DNA from: Paenibacillus_Z sp042653205
GTDB taxonomy: Bacteria > Bacillota > Bacilli > Paenibacillales > Paenibacillaceae
Direction: 5' to 3'
DNA: 64,000 bases
Assembly (NCBI RefSeq): GCF_042653205.1
Contig: NZ_JBHSHY010000005.1
Coordinates: 1-64,000, forward strand
Below are positions 48,981 to 58,251 of this stretch, piece by piece. Positions within the stretch are counted from its first letter, which is position 1. Each line of letters starts with the position of its first letter. Under the pieces are notes generated by a model. It was not told the origin of the DNA. It ran no database searches and was given only the letters and a program-made list of their open reading frames with translations. Made by a program: the position numbers and the translations under genes.

Positions 48981-50450
48981 ATGCGGAGCAACGGAAAGCT
49001 GGATCGATTCGTCGTCATCGGCGGCGGGATCAGCGGACTCACCTCCGCTTTTTATTTGAAGAAGGAAGCGGAGCTGCGAGGACGCGAAGCGCATATTACG
49101 GTCGTGGACCCTTCGGAGAGGATCGGCGGCAAAATCAATACCCTGCGGAAGGAAGGCTTCGTCATCGAGAAAGGCCCGGATTCCTTCCTGGCCCGGAAGG
49201 CGCCGATCATCGACTTGGCCTTCGACCTGGGCATCGAGAACGAGCTGACGGGAACGAATCCGGCCGCGAAAAAGACGTACATCGTGCATCGCGGGAAGCT
49301 GCATTCGATGCCGCCGGGACTCGTGCTCGGCATACCGACGGAAATCATGCCCTTCGCCAAGACGGGACTGCTGTCCTGGGGCGGCAAGGCGCGGGCGCTG
49401 CTCGATTTCGTCCTGCCGGCGAGCAAGGCGGAAGGCGACGAATCGCTCGGTTCGTTCCTAAGCCGGCGCGTCGGTCCGGAAGTGATGGAGCGGATCGCGG
49501 AGCCGCTGCTGGCCGGCATCTACGCCGGCGACTTGAGCAAGCTGAGCCTGCAGGCGACATTCCCGCAATTCCGGGAAGCGGAGCGGCGGCACGGCAGCCT
49601 CATCCGGGGAACGCGGGCGAACCGCGGCAAGGGGACGGCGGCGCCGGCCGCGCCGAGCCGGCTGCCGAAGCGGGCGCAGGGCAGCATGTTCCTGACGTTC
49701 CAGAATGGCCTCGCGACGATGCTGGAGGCGCTGACCGAGGCGCTCGCCGGCTGCGACAGCCGGTTCGGCTGCAAAGCCGTCGCCTTCCGGAAGAACGGGC
49801 CGGAGGAAGCGGCCGGCCCGGAGGCGGCGCCGTACGACGTGCTGCTGAGCAATGGCGAGATTCTGCCTGCGGACGGCGTCGTCATCACGGCGCCGGCGTT
49901 CGACGCGGCCGATCTGCTGGAGCCGCACATGCCGGTGGACGCGCTGCGGAGCATTCATTACGTGTCGGTCGCGAACGTCGTCATGGCGTTCGATAAGGCG
50001 GCAATCGGCATCGACTTCGACGGCTCGGGCTTTCTCGTGCCGCGCTCGGAGGGCATGACGATCACGGCGTGCACGTGGACCTCCGCCAAGTGGCTGCACA
50101 GCAGCCCGTCCGACAAGATGCTGCTGCGCTGTTACGTCGGCCGCGCGGGCGACGAGGAGGTCGTCGACCTGCCCGACGGCGCACTGACGGACGCGGTGCG
50201 CCGAGACATCAAGAGCGTGCTCGGTATTACGACGGAGCCGCTGTTCACGGAGATCACGCGGCTGCACCGTTCCATGCCGCAGTATCCCGTCGGGCATCTC
50301 GAGGCGACGGCGAAGCTGCGGGCGCGATTGCGCGCGGAGATGCCGGGCGTCTGGCTCGCGGGCGCGGCGTTCGAAGGCGTCGGCCTGCCGGACTGCATCC
50401 GGCAAGGCAAGGACGCGGCGTCGATCGTGTACGACGCGGTCGAGGGCTGA
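48981..50450 (+). CDS. hemY: Coproporphyrinogen/protoporphyrinogen oxidase
   Basis: The 489-residue flavoprotein has the FAD-binding start VVIGGGISGLTSAFYLKKEAE and the GPDSFLARKAP, AEPLLAGIYAGDLSKLS and final WLAGAAFEGVGLPDCIRQGKDAA motifs of HemY/CgoX. It oxidises coproporphyrinogen III in the Gram-positive heme branch. ATG 48981 has AAAGGAG 11 bases upstream; the ATG at 48957 precedes that site. It closes the hemEHY operon before a strong terminator. Confidence 0.95.
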   Translation: MRSNGKLDRFVVIGGGISGLTSAFYLKKEAELRGREAHITVVDPSERIGGKINTLRKEGFVIEKGPDSFLARKAPIIDLAFDLGIENELTGTNPAAKKTYIVHRGKLHSMPPGLVLGIPTEIMPFAKTGLLSWGGKARALLDFVLPASKAEGDESLGSFLSRRVGPEVMERIAEPLLAGIYAGDLSKLSLQATFPQFREAERRHGSLIRGTRANRGKGTAAPAAPSRLPKRAQGSMFLTFQNGLATMLEALTEALAGCDSRFGCKAVAFRKNGPEEAAGPEAAPYDVLLSNGEILPADGVVITAPAFDAADLLEPHMPVDALRSIHYVSVANVVMAFDKAAIGIDFDGSGFLVPRSEGMTITACTWTSAKWLHSSPSDKMLLRCYVGRAGDEEVVDLPDGALTDAVRRDIKSVLGITTEPLFTEITRLHRSMPQYPVGHLEATAKLRARLRAEMPGVWLAGAAFEGVGLPDCIRQGKDAASIVYDAVEG

Positions 50451-50457
50451 ATGCAAT

Positions 50458-50497
50458 AAGGACGAAGCGGCTTGAAGGCTGCTTCGTCCTTTTTTTT
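50458..50497 (+). terminator. Terminator of hemEHY
   Basis: AAGGACGAAGCGGC pairs with GGCTGCTTCGTCCTT (one mismatch), followed by eight T. Confidence 0.9.
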
Positions 50498-50585
50498 GCG
50501 GGCACGGCAGGTGGGCACCGCAGGCAGGCCGCCGCATCGCCGGCGGAGCCGCCCCGCGCCGCGCGCCGCCGCCGGCCGGTGCACG

Positions 50586-51125
50586 CTAATCGATCGGCGG
50601 GCCGACCACGCCTTCGCGCTCGGCTTGCTTGCGGTGCGCGATCCGGCTGCTGGCGGACGCGGCGATCGCGCCAACGATGTCGTCTAGGAACGTATGGCAC
50701 GCCGCGTCGTGCTTGTCGTTCAGCTTTTTCAGGATGCCGGGCTTCAGCTTGTCGACGTAGCCGAAATTCGTAAAGCCGATGCTGCCGTACACGTTGACGA
50801 TCGACAGCGCGAGTACCTCGTCGCAGCCGTAGAGCCCTTCGTCGTTCTCGATCATTTCCTGCAGCGGGGACAGCAGCTTGCCTTCCTCGGCCAGCAAGTC
50901 GAGCTGAATGCCGGTCAATACCGCGTTTTGCACCTCGCGTTTGGTGAGCACGGCTTCCACATACCGCTCGCATTCCTGCTGCGTCAGGTCCGGGTAGTAG
51001 TCTTTCTGCAGGAACAGGACGAGCTCGGCGATTTGCGGCGTCGTCACGCCGCGCTTCGTAAGCCATTCTTTCGTGGCTTCGGCGATTTTGGCGCTGTTTA
51101 AGGCATACGTTTCGGATTTGGTCAT
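50586..51125 (-). CDS. Phosphatidylglycerophosphatase A-family protein (YutG-like)
   Basis: The 179-residue protein matches the PgpA/YutG family: AELVLFLQKDYYPDLTQQECERYVEAVL, GLYGCDEVLALSIVNVYGSIGFTNFGYVDKLKPG and KHDAACHTFLDDIVGAIAAS, with acidic residues for metal binding. PgpA removes phosphate from phosphatidylglycerophosphate; this shorter Bacillus-type version lacks obvious membrane helices, so the substrate may differ. GGGGTGT lies upstream of the ATG. Confidence 0.85.
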   Translation of the reverse strand: MTKSETYALNSAKIAEATKEWLTKRGVTTPQIAELVLFLQKDYYPDLTQQECERYVEAVLTKREVQNAVLTGIQLDLLAEEGKLLSPLQEMIENDEGLYGCDEVLALSIVNVYGSIGFTNFGYVDKLKPGILKKLNDKHDAACHTFLDDIVGAIAASASSRIAHRKQAEREGVVGPPID

Positions 51126-51290
51126 TGGCGGTACACCCCTTGTCTCGTTTGTGTGGACAAAACTGGTCTAATCGGTCGGGAGGGCTCGTATACATAGTAC
51201 TACAAAGCAGGACTTGTACCAAAAGGGCGTCATGTCCGCAGGTTCGAAGGCCGTAACGACTATGTATCCAAAATGGGGAGGAAATGTTCA

Positions 51291-52349
51291 ATGACTCATT
51301 ATCGCCTGTTTCGCCGGGCAGCGCTCGCCGGAGCTTTGGCTCTGCCCATCTTGACGACCGGCTGCGGCCTGTTCTCCCAGCCCGCCAGCGAATCCATCGA
51401 TCCGCCGCAAAACGGCACGCAAAACGTCAGCACGAACGTCGATCCGGGCTCGGCCACGACGGCCGCGCAGGGCGACCAATCGCAGATGACCCTGTACTTA
51501 AGCGACCGCAACGGCCTGCTCGCCCCGGTCACGGTCATGGCGGCGCTCGGACAAGACGAGAAGCCCGGCCAGAAAGCGCTCGAAATGATGGTAGACGGCG
51601 GCACGTACGCGAATGAACTGCCGGACGGCTTCAACGCGGTGCTGCCGAAGGGCACGACGATCAAGCAGCTTACCCTGATTCCCGACCAGAAGCAGGCCGT
51701 CGTCGACTTCTCGAAGGAATTCGGCGACTATACCGCCTCGGAGGAACGGAAGATCGTCGAAGCGGTCACGTGGACGCTGACGAGCCTGCCTGACGTCAAA
51801 AACGTCAAAATCTGGATGGAAGGCAAGGAGCTGGCGGAAATGCCGCAGGACGGCATGCCGATCGACGAACCGCTGACGCGCGCCGTGGGCATCAACCTCG
51901 AAGCCGCGGACGGCGTCGACTACAGCACTTCGGTTCCCGTGACGATCTACTTCTCCGCGCTCTCGCCGGACAACGAGCCTTATTATGTGCCGGTCACGCG
52001 GCTTGTAAACCGCAGCAACAACCGCGCCAAGACGGCGATCGAGCAGCTGATCAACGGGCCGATCGGCAACCAGCCGCTCAAGGCTGTCGTGACGCCGGAC
52101 GTCGTCGTCAAGAACGTGTCCAAGGCGAAGGACGTCGTGACGGTCGAGCTGCAGGACGACAGCTACCAGCCGGGCACGCAGGAGCCGGCCGAAATGCTGC
52201 AGGCGGTCATTCTCTCCTTGACCGAGAACACCGGCCTGTCCAAGGTGCAGATCAAGCTGAACGGCAAAACCGACTTCGTCGACACGATGAATCAATCCTA
52301 CAGCGAGCCGGTCAGCCGCCCCGAGCACGTTAACGCCTTCAAATCGTAA
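51291..52349 (+). CDS. gerM: GerM-domain sporulation/germination lipoprotein
   Basis: The 352-residue protein has a lipoprotein signal with lipobox LTTGC (Cys about residue 24) and two GerM domains (residues about 75-190: MTLYLSDRNGLLAPV, VVDFSKEFGDYT; and about 210-340: VTIYFSALSPDNEPYYVPVTR, VVTVELQDDSYQPG). GerM is needed for sporulation and spore germination and is part of the engulfment channel complex. GGGAGGA lies eight bases before ATG. The order gerM-rph-rdgB is as in Bacillus. Confidence 0.93.
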   Translation: MTHYRLFRRAALAGALALPILTTGCGLFSQPASESIDPPQNGTQNVSTNVDPGSATTAAQGDQSQMTLYLSDRNGLLAPVTVMAALGQDEKPGQKALEMMVDGGTYANELPDGFNAVLPKGTTIKQLTLIPDQKQAVVDFSKEFGDYTASEERKIVEAVTWTLTSLPDVKNVKIWMEGKELAEMPQDGMPIDEPLTRAVGINLEAADGVDYSTSVPVTIYFSALSPDNEPYYVPVTRLVNRSNNRAKTAIEQLINGPIGNQPLKAVVTPDVVVKNVSKAKDVVTVELQDDSYQPGTQEPAEMLQAVILSLTENTGLSKVQIKLNGKTDFVDTMNQSYSEPVSRPEHVNAFKS

Positions 52350-52379
52350 TCGCGCCTGACGATAAGCGCCAGGATCCAG

Positions 52380-52407
52380 GATCCGTCCTCCGGGGCGGAT
52401 CTTTTTT
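52380..52407 (+). terminator. Rho-independent terminator
   Basis: GATCCG and CGGATC with an inner CC/GG extension, followed by six T, between gerM and rph. Confidence 0.75.
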
Positions 52408-52489
52408 GGCCGTTCCGGGGGGCGATAGATGTTTTTCCCAATCGCATTTGGTAAAATAGTCTGGACTCATCGACAGGAGGATTACGATT

Positions 52490-53236
52490 ATGAGATTCGA
52501 CGGACGGCAGGCGGACGAGCTTCGCCCGGTCACGATTACGCTGCAACCCAACAAATACGCGGAAGGCTCCGTGCTCATCGCGTTCGGCGATACAAAGGTG
52601 CTGTGCACCGCTTCGATCGAAGAGCGGGTGCCGCCATTCATGAAAGGGCAGGGCAAAGGCTGGATCAATGCGGAATACGCGATGCTGCCGCGCGCGACGC
52701 AGGTGCGCAACCAGCGGGAATCCGCGAAAGGCAAGCTGACGGGCCGCACGATGGAAATCCAGCGGCTGATCGGCCGCGCGCTCCGCTCGGTCGTCGATCT
52801 GCACGCGCTCGGCGAACGCACGATCACGCTGGACTGCGACGTGCTGCAAGCCGACGGCGGCACGCGGACGACGTCGATCACGGGCGCGTTCGTCGCGCTC
52901 GCGCTCGCGGTGGACAAGCTGAACAAGAACCATGCCTTCGCGAAATATCCGATCACGGACTTTCTGGCTTCGGTCAGCGTCGGCGTCATCGGGGAGCGGA
53001 CGCTGCTCGACCTGAATTACGAGGAGGACTCCAAGGCAAAGGTCGACATGAACGTCGTCATGACCGGCGCCCGCAAGTTCGTCGAGGTGCAGGGCACGGG
53101 CGAAGAGTCGCCGTTCTCGCGCGAGGAACTGGGCACCCTGCTCGCCGCCGCGGAAGCGGGCATCGCCGGCTTGATCGCGAAGCAGCGGGACGCGCTCGGC
53201 GAAGCGGGCAGACGCATCGGGACGCCTGCTGTATGA
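52490..53236 (+). CDS. rph: Ribonuclease PH
   Basis: The 248-residue protein is a standard RNase PH: MRFDGRQADELRPV, GDTKVLCTASIEERVPPFMKGQGKGWINAEYAMLPRAT and the phosphate-binding RNQRESAKGKLTGRTMEIQRLIGRALRS. It trims tRNA 3' ends phosphorolytically. AGGAGG lies eight bases before ATG. Its TGA overlaps the next ATG. Confidence 0.97.
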   Translation: MRFDGRQADELRPVTITLQPNKYAEGSVLIAFGDTKVLCTASIEERVPPFMKGQGKGWINAEYAMLPRATQVRNQRESAKGKLTGRTMEIQRLIGRALRSVVDLHALGERTITLDCDVLQADGGTRTTSITGAFVALALAVDKLNKNHAFAKYPITDFLASVSVGVIGERTLLDLNYEEDSKAKVDMNVVMTGARKFVEVQGTGEESPFSREELGTLLAAAEAGIAGLIAKQRDALGEAGRRIGTPAV

Positions 53237-53874
53237 AGCGGGGCGATACGGTCGTCGTCGCGACGAAGAACGCCGGGAAAGTGCGGGAATTCGCGCACGC
53301 CTTCGGCAAGCTCGGCATGAACGTCGTCAGCATGTTCGATTATCCGGGCCTGCCGGACGTCGTCGAGGACGGCGCCACGTTCGCGGAGAACGCGCGCAAG
53401 AAGGCGCGCGAGGTGGCGGAAGCGCTGAACCTGCCGGTGATGGCGGACGATTCTGGGCTGGAGGTGCGCGCGCTTGGCGGCGAGCCGGGCGTCTATTCGG
53501 CACGGTATTCCGGCGAAGGCGCGACGGACGCCCGCAACAATGAGAAGCTGCTGCGGGAGCTGGCCCGCGTCACGGACGGCGGCGCCGCGGCGGAGCGGCT
53601 GCCGGACGGCACGAAGCTGCTGAGCGAGGCGCGGTTCGCGTGCGCGCTGGCGCTGTACGATCCGGAAGCCGGCGCGTTCACGGAGAGCGAAGGCGAGGTG
53701 GCGGGCTGGATCATGGACGAGCCGAAGGGCGGCGGCGGATTCGGCTACGATCCGCTGTTCTGGGTGACCGCGGAAGGCAAGGGCATGGCGGAGATGTCCG
53801 TGGAAGAGAAGCAGGCGATCAGCCACCGCGGGCGCGCGCTTGCGTCGCTGCTGCGGAAGCTCGGCGCGGAATAG
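53233..53874 (+). CDS. rdgB: Non-canonical purine NTP pyrophosphatase (dITP/XTP)
   Basis: The 213-residue protein has VVATKNAGKVREF, the metal-binding MADDSGLEVRALGGEPGVYSARYSGE and GFGYDPLFW, with SHRGRALA at the end, all diagnostic for the HAM1/RdgB (YsnA) family that removes inosine and xanthosine triphosphates. It is coupled to rph through an ATGA overlap. Confidence 0.95.
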   Translation: MKRGDTVVVATKNAGKVREFAHAFGKLGMNVVSMFDYPGLPDVVEDGATFAENARKKAREVAEALNLPVMADDSGLEVRALGGEPGVYSARYSGEGATDARNNEKLLRELARVTDGGAAAERLPDGTKLLSEARFACALALYDPEAGAFTESEGEVAGWIMDEPKGGGGFGYDPLFWVTAEGKGMAEMSVEEKQAISHRGRALASLLRKLGAE

Positions 53875-53894
53875 CGCGCCGGCACCAGTACGTC

Positions 53895-53962
53895 AAAACC
53901 CCCGTTCGCACGGAAGCGATCGCGAGTCGAACTCGCGCCGCTTCAGGCGACGGGGGCTTTTT
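53895..53962 (+). terminator. Terminator between rdgB and asnB
   Basis: AAACCCCCGT pairs with ACGGGGGCTTT around a long structured loop that has its own stem (GCGAGT/ACTCGC), followed by T. Confidence 0.8.
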
Positions 53963-53983
53963 GCGTCCTGCCGGCAGCGTCGG

Positions 53984-55828
53984 TTAGCGGATGACGACCT
54001 TGTAGTCGCGCAGCCACATATCCGTTTGAAGCAGGTAGGCGAACAGCTGCGGCCCGGACATGAGCTGGCCGAACCACGGCAGGTTGGAGCTGGCCGCATC
54101 GGATTCCGCGAGCTGGCGGATTTTTTTGACGTTGATGAGCGGCAGCAGCGGGGAGTTGCCTTCGTTAATGACGTCGAGCAGCCGCGTGCGCACGGCGTTC
54201 AGGTAATTCGGGTTATGCGTCTTCGGATAGGGGCTCTTCTTGCGATACAGCACGTCGTGGGGCAGCACGCCTTCGAGTCCTTTGCGCAGGATGCCCTTCT
54301 CCCGGTCGCCTGCCGTCTTGATGTCCCACGGGATGTTGAAGACGTACTCGACGAGGCGATGGTCGCAGAACGGCACGCGCACCTCGAGGCCGACCGCCAT
54401 GCTCATCCGGTCCTTGCGGTCGAGCAGCGTCGGCATGAACCGGGTAATGTTGAGGTACGACATTTGCCGCATTTTGCGCGTCTGCGCGTCTTCGCCCGGG
54501 AGATGCGGCACTTCCGCGACGGCGTCGAGGTAGCGGTCGCCGATATATTCGAGCGGCCGGATCCAGGCCGCGACGTCCTGCGAGAGCAGCTCCGCCCGCA
54601 TGCCCGCGGCGAGCGCCCACGGGAAGGTGCCGGCGTTCAGCGCGTCCTCGCGGTGGAACCACGGGTAGCCGCCGAAAATTTCGTCGGCCGCCTCGCCGGA
54701 GATTGCCACGGTCGCTTCCTTTTTGATCTCCCGGCAGAACAGGAGCAGCGAGGAGTCCACGTCGGCCATGCCGGGCATATCCCGCGCCGTCATCGCCTCG
54801 TGCAGCGCGCCGACGAGCTCCGGCGTATCGACCACCACCGAGTGGTGAATCGTGCCGAGATGCGAGGACATCCGGTGAATCCACGGCGTATCGGCATTCG
54901 GCTGGTACGCGTGGGTTTTGAAATGCTTGTCGTTGTCCAAGTAGTCGACCGAGAACGTGTGGACCGTGCCCTGGCCCGTTTCCTGATAGTAATTGACCGC
55001 GAGCGTCGTGAGCGCGCTGGAATCGAGCCCGCCCGAGAGCAGCGTGCAGAGCGGCACGTCGGACACGAGCTGGCGCTCGACGGTATCCTTCAGCAGCCCG
55101 CCGACGGTGCGCGCGGTCTGCTCGACGTTCTCGGCGTGCGGCCGGCTCTGCAGCTTCCAATAATGCGAGACGTGCAGACCCGCCCGGTTCACCGTTGCGC
55201 ATTGGCCGGGCAGCAGTTCCGAGATGTCGCGGTAGACGCCGACGCCGGGCGTGCGCGCGGGGCCGTTGATGAAGATCTCCGCCAAGCCCTCCGGTCCGAC
55301 CTCCGGCTTCACTTCGGGATGCGCGAGCAGCGCCTTCGGCTCCGAACCGAATATAAACCGGCCGAGCTGGCGGGCGAAGAAGAACGGCTTGACGCCGAGC
55401 CGGTCGCGGGCGATGAACAGCTGCTCTTCCCGGGCATCCCACAGCGCGAAGGCGAAGATGCCGTTGAACCGTTCGACGCAGGACGGTCCCCATTCCATAT
55501 AAGCGACCAGCAGCACCTCGGTGTCGCAGGTCGTCGTAAACCGCCGGCCGCGGCCTTCGAGCTCGCGCTTCAGCTCGGGCGCGTTATAGAGCTCCCCGTT
55601 GTAGACGAGGACGTACGTGTCGTCGTCGGACGTGCGAACCATCGGCTGCGCTCCGTTCGCGGGATCGATGACGGAGAGCCTGCGATGGCCGAGCGCGCAG
55701 CGCGGCGAGATCCAGGTACCGGAGGCGTCCGGGCCGCGGTTCGCCAGCGTGCCGGTCATTTTCTCCAGAATGATGGATTGCTTCGTCAGGTCGGAGGTCC
55801 AATCGATCCAGCCCGTGAATCCACACAT
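53984..55828 (-). CDS. asnB: Asparagine synthetase (glutamine-hydrolysing)
   Basis: The 614-residue enzyme has a class II glutaminase domain whose nucleophile is the Cys right after the start (MCGFTGW), with RRLSVID and VYNGELYN, and an ATP-dependent synthetase domain with the PP-loop SGGLDSSAL and GEAADEIFGGY. ATG 55826-55828 is chosen rather than 55837 because AAAGGA sits nine bases before it and because the catalytic Cys must be residue 2. Length and motifs are close to AsnO (YisO), the sporulation-linked paralogue of Bacillus. Confidence 0.95.
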   Translation of the reverse strand: MCGFTGWIDWTSDLTKQSIILEKMTGTLANRGPDASGTWISPRCALGHRRLSVIDPANGAQPMVRTSDDDTYVLVYNGELYNAPELKRELEGRGRRFTTTCDTEVLLVAYMEWGPSCVERFNGIFAFALWDAREEQLFIARDRLGVKPFFFARQLGRFIFGSEPKALLAHPEVKPEVGPEGLAEIFINGPARTPGVGVYRDISELLPGQCATVNRAGLHVSHYWKLQSRPHAENVEQTARTVGGLLKDTVERQLVSDVPLCTLLSGGLDSSALTTLAVNYYQETGQGTVHTFSVDYLDNDKHFKTHAYQPNADTPWIHRMSSHLGTIHHSVVVDTPELVGALHEAMTARDMPGMADVDSSLLLFCREIKKEATVAISGEAADEIFGGYPWFHREDALNAGTFPWALAAGMRAELLSQDVAAWIRPLEYIGDRYLDAVAEVPHLPGEDAQTRKMRQMSYLNITRFMPTLLDRKDRMSMAVGLEVRVPFCDHRLVEYVFNIPWDIKTAGDREKGILRKGLEGVLPHDVLYRKKSPYPKTHNPNYLNAVRTRLLDVINEGNSPLLPLINVKKIRQLAESDAASSNLPWFGQLMSGPQLFAYLLQTDMWLRDYKVVIR

Positions 55829-55954
55829 GGTTCTCATTCCTTTCTTGATGCGGGGTTAAAAACAGCGATACTAGCATGGTTATGCCCCGGGAATGGATAA
55901 AATGTCTGTCCGCCGGGGGAGGCTAGAACGATATGAAGGAGGGAGTAGTCCATC

Positions 55955-56308
55955 ATGGCCAATGAGCACGAAGCATCCTATTACGACCGCAAACCCTATT
56001 ACGTCTCCGTCCAGGCCGGGTCGATCGTGGAAGATCCGACGGTCACCGGCTACGAGCTGGCGATCACCGCGAACGAAGAGGAATTGAACCGCCTGCAGGA
56101 GCTGCTCGAAGAGTATGCGTCGATGGACGAGGCGCAGGCGTCCGTATATGCGCTCAGCCCGTTCCGTTCCGCGTCCGACAAGCAGATCAATGCGGGCACC
56201 GACGGGCTCCTCGAAGATATATACCGGCTGCTCTACGAGCTGGGCACCGACGAAACGAAGCGCCACGTGGCGACGATGGGGCTGTTTCCCGAAGGGAGCT
56301 TGCAGTGA
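55955..56308 (+). CDS. Conserved-looking hypothetical protein, first of a coupled pair
   Basis: The 117-residue acidic protein has a beta-rich start (YYVSVQAGSIVEDPTVTGYELAITANEEELNRLQELLEEY) and a helical end (DGLLEDIYRLLYELGTDETKRHVATMGL). No signal peptide, membrane helix or catalytic motif is seen, and I do not recognise the family. GGAGGGAG lies upstream. Its stop overlaps the next start (GTGA), so the two products may work together. Confidence 0.8.
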   Translation: MANEHEASYYDRKPYYVSVQAGSIVEDPTVTGYELAITANEEELNRLQELLEEYASMDEAQASVYALSPFRSASDKQINAGTDGLLEDIYRLLYELGTDETKRHVATMGLFPEGSLQ

Positions 56309-56652
56309 TCGTGACGGAAGCGCATGTCAAGGGAGCGGCGGACCGGGACGGCCTGCACTGCGCGGAGGTGGAGGTGCGGACGAGCGACGCGCACAATCCC
56401 GATTTGCTGGCGTATTTCGGCCCTTCGGCGGACAACGACTACGACATGATCGCGGTCGTGCAAAGCGGCGCCCGTCCGGACGGCGATTGGTACGGCAACA
56501 GCCTGCACCAGGCTTACGCCGACGTCACGGACGAGCTGTTCGATACGCCGACGATGAAGACGGACTGGGGCGAGCGGGAATCGTTCAAGGAGCAGGTGCT
56601 GTCGTACCCCGGCGTGCGCGCAGACATCCGGCGGCTGATGGACTGGTCCTGA
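56305..56652 (+). CDS. Hypothetical protein, second of a coupled pair
   Basis: The 115-residue protein starts at GTG 56305 with GGGAGC upstream and overlaps the preceding stop. It is acidic and soluble, with segments such as CAEVEVRTSDAHNPDLLAYFGPSADNDYDMIAVVQ and SLHQAYADVTDELFD. No recognised motif is present. The coupling to the first gene is the only clue to its role. Confidence 0.75.
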   Translation: MIVTEAHVKGAADRDGLHCAEVEVRTSDAHNPDLLAYFGPSADNDYDMIAVVQSGARPDGDWYGNSLHQAYADVTDELFDTPTMKTDWGERESFKEQVLSYPGVRADIRRLMDWS

Positions 56653-56735
56653 TTGATCGGTTCGCGCGGCCGCGCAGCGGAAACGAGTTCGACCGTAACC
56701 CTTCGGCGGGAGGCGGGGCGAGCCGTTTCTTTTTT

Positions 56736-56775
56736 TTGAATGTTCAATCAATTGCCTGCGGCTCCATGCTACAAT
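56736..56775 (+). promoter_or_regulatory. Extended -10 promoter with inverted repeat for the deaminase
   Basis: TGCTACAAT (56767-56775) is an extended -10 box. About 20 bases upstream lies the inverted repeat TTGAA-TG-TTCAA (56736-56747), a possible operator. No -35 box is obvious. Confidence 0.5.
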
Positions 56776-56830
56776 ATGAGCATAGCGGTTCTGATGCTTA
56801 CGGCGACTGACGAAGGAGGCGTGGTAGTCC

Positions 56831-58162
56831 ATGGGAACGACTGTATTGCGCAATGCGACGATCGTCACGATGAACGACAAGGGCGAGATCCTGACCGGGG
56901 ATGTCCTGTTCGAGGACGATCGGCTGGTGGCCGTCGGGGGACCGCTTCCGGCGTACGACCCGGCGACGGCGACCGTCGTGGAGGCGAAGGGCAAGCTGCT
57001 GCTGCCCGGCTTCGTCCAGACGCATATCCACCTCTGCCAGACGCTCTTTCGCGGGCAAGCCGACGACATGGCCCTCATGGATTGGCTCCGGACGCGGATT
57101 TGGCCGCTCGAAGCGGCGCACGACGAGGAGTCGATCTATTATTCCGCGATGCTCGGCATCGGCGAGCTGCTGCGCAGCGGGACGACGACGATATTGGATA
57201 TGGAAACCGTCAGCCATACGGATTTCGCGTTTCAGGCGATGGCGGCGGGCGGCATCCGGGCGATATCCGGCAAAGTGATGATGGACGCGGGCGGCGACGT
57301 GCCGAAGGGGCTGCGGGAGGACACGGACCGCTCGATCGCCGAGAGCACCGCGCTGCTCGAGAAATGGCACGGCCACGACAACGGCAGGCTGCAGTACGCG
57401 TACTGCCCGCGGTTCGTCGTCTCCTGCTCGGAGCGGCTGCTCAAGGAGGTGCGGGACCTCTCGGCCTGGCATAATGTACTCGTGCATACGCACGCGGCGG
57501 AGAACCGGGAGGAGATCGAGCTCGTCCGGCGCCAGCGGGGAATGCGCAATATCGCCTATCTGGACCATATCGGCCTGACGTCGCCGCGGCTCATCCTGGC
57601 TCACTGCATTTGGCTGGACGACGAGGAACGGGAGATCTTGCGGAAGACGGGGACGCGCATGACCCATTGCCCGGGCTCGAACCTGAAGCTGGCGTCGGGC
57701 GTGGCGCTCGTGCCGGAGCTGCTGGAGCAGGGCATCGAGATGGGCATCGGCGCCGATGGCGCGCCGTGCAACAATACGCTCGACATGTTCGGCGAGATGC
57801 GCCTGACCGCGATGCTGCATAAGGTGCGCCTCGGGCCGGAAGCGATGAAGGCGCAGCAGGTGCTTCGCCTGGCGACGATCGGCGGGGCGCGGACGCTCGG
57901 GCTGGATCATGTGATCGGCAGCATCGAGCCGGGGAAGAAGGCGGATCTCGTGCTGCTCGACCTGGAGGACTTTCACACGTTCCCGTCGTACGGCGCCGAT
58001 CCATACTCCCGGATCGTCTACGCGGCGTCGCGGAGCAACGTCTCGTACGTCTGGGTCGACGGCAAGCTGGTCGTGGAGCGGGGCAAGGTGAAGACGGTCG
58101 ACAAGCGGAACGTGCTGCGCGAAGCCGATCGTTCCATCGCCCGGCTGCTCAAGCGCATCTGA
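56831..58162 (+). CDS. Amidohydrolase: 5-methylthioadenosine/S-adenosylhomocysteine-type deaminase
   Basis: The 443-residue enzyme has zinc ligands in PGFVQTHIHLCQTLFRG, a conserved HTHAAENREE and AHCIWLDDEE, the GADGAPCNNTLDMFGEMR motif with the metal-ligand Asp, and the final IEPGKKADLVLLDL. This is the MtaD/TRZ/ATZ class of adenosine-analogue deaminases, which also contains guanine deaminases; a 5'-deoxyadenosine or SAH deaminase role is the most likely. GGAGGCG precedes ATG. Confidence 0.88.
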   Translation: MGTTVLRNATIVTMNDKGEILTGDVLFEDDRLVAVGGPLPAYDPATATVVEAKGKLLLPGFVQTHIHLCQTLFRGQADDMALMDWLRTRIWPLEAAHDEESIYYSAMLGIGELLRSGTTTILDMETVSHTDFAFQAMAAGGIRAISGKVMMDAGGDVPKGLREDTDRSIAESTALLEKWHGHDNGRLQYAYCPRFVVSCSERLLKEVRDLSAWHNVLVHTHAAENREEIELVRRQRGMRNIAYLDHIGLTSPRLILAHCIWLDDEEREILRKTGTRMTHCPGSNLKLASGVALVPELLEQGIEMGIGADGAPCNNTLDMFGEMRLTAMLHKVRLGPEAMKAQQVLRLATIGGARTLGLDHVIGSIEPGKKADLVLLDLEDFHTFPSYGADPYSRIVYAASRSNVSYVWVDGKLVVERGKVKTVDKRNVLREADRSIARLLKRI

Positions 58163-58181
58163 ACGTCCGCCATGAACGGGA

Positions 58182-58234
58182 AAAGCCGGGAATGCCAGCT
58201 CATGCCGCGTAGGCATGGGGCGTTCCCGGCTTTA
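58182..58234 (+). terminator. Terminator between deaminase and SDR
   Basis: AAAGCCGGGAA pairs with TTCCCGGCTTT, with an inner CATGCC/GGCATG stem; converging genes. Confidence 0.8.
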
Positions 58235-58251
58235 TTCGGGTCCGGCCGCGG

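Noticed and set aside
53840..55900. Open plus-strand frame of 686 codons opposite asnB
   Set aside because: Antisense of a complete asparagine synthetase; no ribosome binding site or domain.
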